Both the position numbers and the translations under genes were made by a program. The notes under the pieces are model-generated. The model searched no databases. It was not told the DNA's origin and was given only the letters and a program-made list of their open reading frames with translations. Positions 13,953-14,781 of a stretch of 14,781 bases of DNA are shown here, piece after piece (positions within the stretch are counted from its first letter, which is position 1; every line of letters begins with the position of its first letter). The DNA is from a bacterium (GTDB taxonomy: Bacteria; Gemmatimonadota; Glassbacteria; GWA2-58-10): contig JAJFUG010000189.1 in NCBI GenBank assembly GCA_021372515.1, positions 1 to 14,781 on the forward strand. The letters run 5' to 3'.

Positions 13953-14729
13953 CTACTGCCCGCTCTCCTTGGCCGCCTGGTCCAGGGCCCGGTTGACCAG
14001 GCTGTCGGCCCGCGTGTTGAGTTCGCGCCGCACGTGACGGGTGCTGAAACTGTCGAACGAGGTGACCAGCGCCCGCACCTGTTCCAGCAGCTCCCGCAGC
14101 TCCGGGGACTTGACTTTGTACTGTCCCAAGAGCTGACGCACCATGAGCTCGCTGTCGGCGAAATGCTCCACGCGCCGCACCCCGAGCTGCCGCGCCAGGC
14201 GTAGGCCCTCGACCAGGGCGGTGTACTCGGCCACGTTGTTGGTGGCCCGTCCGATGTGCGCGGCCAGCTCCTGCTCCCAGCCGTCCGAGCCCTGGCTGAG
14301 CAGCACCCCGATCCCGGCTGGGCCAGGGTTGCCGCGGCTGCCGCCATCCGTGTAGAGCTGCACGGGACGGGACGGGTCGAGGCCCGCGCAAGATTGTGTT
14401 TTTTCGGCCGCCGGCGCAGGGACATCCGGCCCCTCGGCCCCGACCCAGACCAGGCGTTCATCCAGCGGAGTGGCGGCGCTCTCAACCCGGCAATCCACGT
14501 ACAGGCGCAACTCGGCCTCGCCGGAGCCCTCCACCAGGGTGTGGGCCTCGCTGAGGCGCAGCTCAACCGGGGCCAGTCCCAGAACCTTGGCGCTGAACAC
14601 CCCGACCCGCTCGCGCCAGGTGAGCGAGCTGTCCAGGACAAGTAGCGGCGGCCGCTGGGCCTCTGCCACCAGGAGCCGGCTGCCGCCGGCCGTGAGGTTC
14701 AGCTCCAGCCTGACTTTGAAAAGAGTCAT
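13953..14729 (-). CDS. RNase HI-type protein with uncharacterised N-terminal extension
   Basis: This 258-residue protein has a C-terminal RNase HI-like domain (RVT_3/RNase H, residues about 121-252) that should cut the RNA strand of RNA-DNA hybrids. All four acidic residues are present: Asp128 in YTDGGSRGNPGPAG, Glu168 in NNVAEYTALVEGL, Asp192 in FADSELMVRQL and Asp242 in ELNTRADSLVNRAL. The basic loop of E. coli RnhA is absent, as in the short bacterial and archaeal branch. Residues 1-115 are an unrelated, beta-rich part (SRLLVAEAQRPPLLVLD, then EAELRLYVDCRVE) with a Pro/Ala linker near 100-115; I recognise no domain there. The start at 14729 has AAGGAAGAG about 8 nt upstream. It is the last gene in the window, and its upstream context is cut off. 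Confidence 0.9.
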   Translation of the reverse strand: MTLFKVRLELNLTAGGSRLLVAEAQRPPLLVLDSSLTWRERVGVFSAKVLGLAPVELRLSEAHTLVEGSGEAELRLYVDCRVESAATPLDERLVWVGAEGPDVPAPAAEKTQSCAGLDPSRPVQLYTDGGSRGNPGPAGIGVLLSQGSDGWEQELAAHIGRATNNVAEYTALVEGLRLARQLGVRRVEHFADSELMVRQLLGQYKVKSPELRELLEQVRALVTSFDSFSTRHVRRELNTRADSLVNRALDQAAKESGQ

Positions 14730-14781
14730 GCGATTTTCTCTTCCTTGTGTGGTGGATGGCCCGGGCTCCGGCGGGGGGGCC

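Overview
The window is high-GC bacterial chromosomal DNA with dense, codon-biased genes. Several products have lipoprotein or Sec-type signal peptides, which points to a diderm (Gram-negative-type) cell. The gene set suggests an uncultured environmental, polymer-degrading heterotroph: a secreted glycoside-hydrolase-like protein, a FAD oxidoreductase lipoprotein of the GTPGG type, a secreted amidohydrolase and GTAGGGG palindromic repeats. An FCB or Gemmatimonadota-like lineage is a guess from general resemblance, not shown by the sequence. No transposase, integrase, tRNA, rRNA, CRISPR array or phage gene was seen.

Layout. Positions 1-419 are gene-free and hold hairpins and a GTAGGGG-type palindrome. 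From 4928 down to 420 runs a minus-strand set: secreted amidohydrolase, ABC ATPase, ABC-2 permease (overlapping the ATPase by 8 nt) and a FAD-dependent oxidoreductase lipoprotein. A second GTAGGGG palindrome (5022-5051) separates this set from a minus-strand PLP enzyme of the D-threonine aldolase/D-serine dehydratase family (6157-5081). A divergent promoter region leads to plus-strand genes: a protein with a C-terminal UVR motif (6346-7116), a 640-residue Tyr/Trp/Asp-rich lipoprotein with a disordered Ser/Gly/Arg tail (7284-9206) and a 206-residue lipoprotein (9378-9998). A strong terminator at 10035-10071 separates the last of these from a broken beta-carbonic anhydrase gene on the minus strand (10603-10112).

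The 10604-11229 interval lacks convincing protein genes and is AT-rich in its second half. It carries the best promoter in the window, followed about 150 nt later by a textbook intrinsic terminator. This looks like a stand-alone, structured small RNA on the plus strand (about 11030-11183). Next come a secreted TIM-barrel glycoside-hydrolase-like protein (13263-11230, minus), panD (13428-13787, plus, coenzyme A biosynthesis) with its own terminator, and an RNase HI-type protein with a roughly 120-residue uncharacterised N-terminal extension (14729-13953, minus).

How the genes work together. Only the minus-strand 4928-420 set looks like one transcription unit, and its ATPase and permease clearly form one ABC-2 exporter of the NodI/NodJ type. 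The other genes look like independent units. I did not find a clearly new multi-gene system. The strongest candidates for something undescribed are the small RNA at about 11030-11183, the large aromatic/Asp-rich lipoprotein and the palindromic repeat family.
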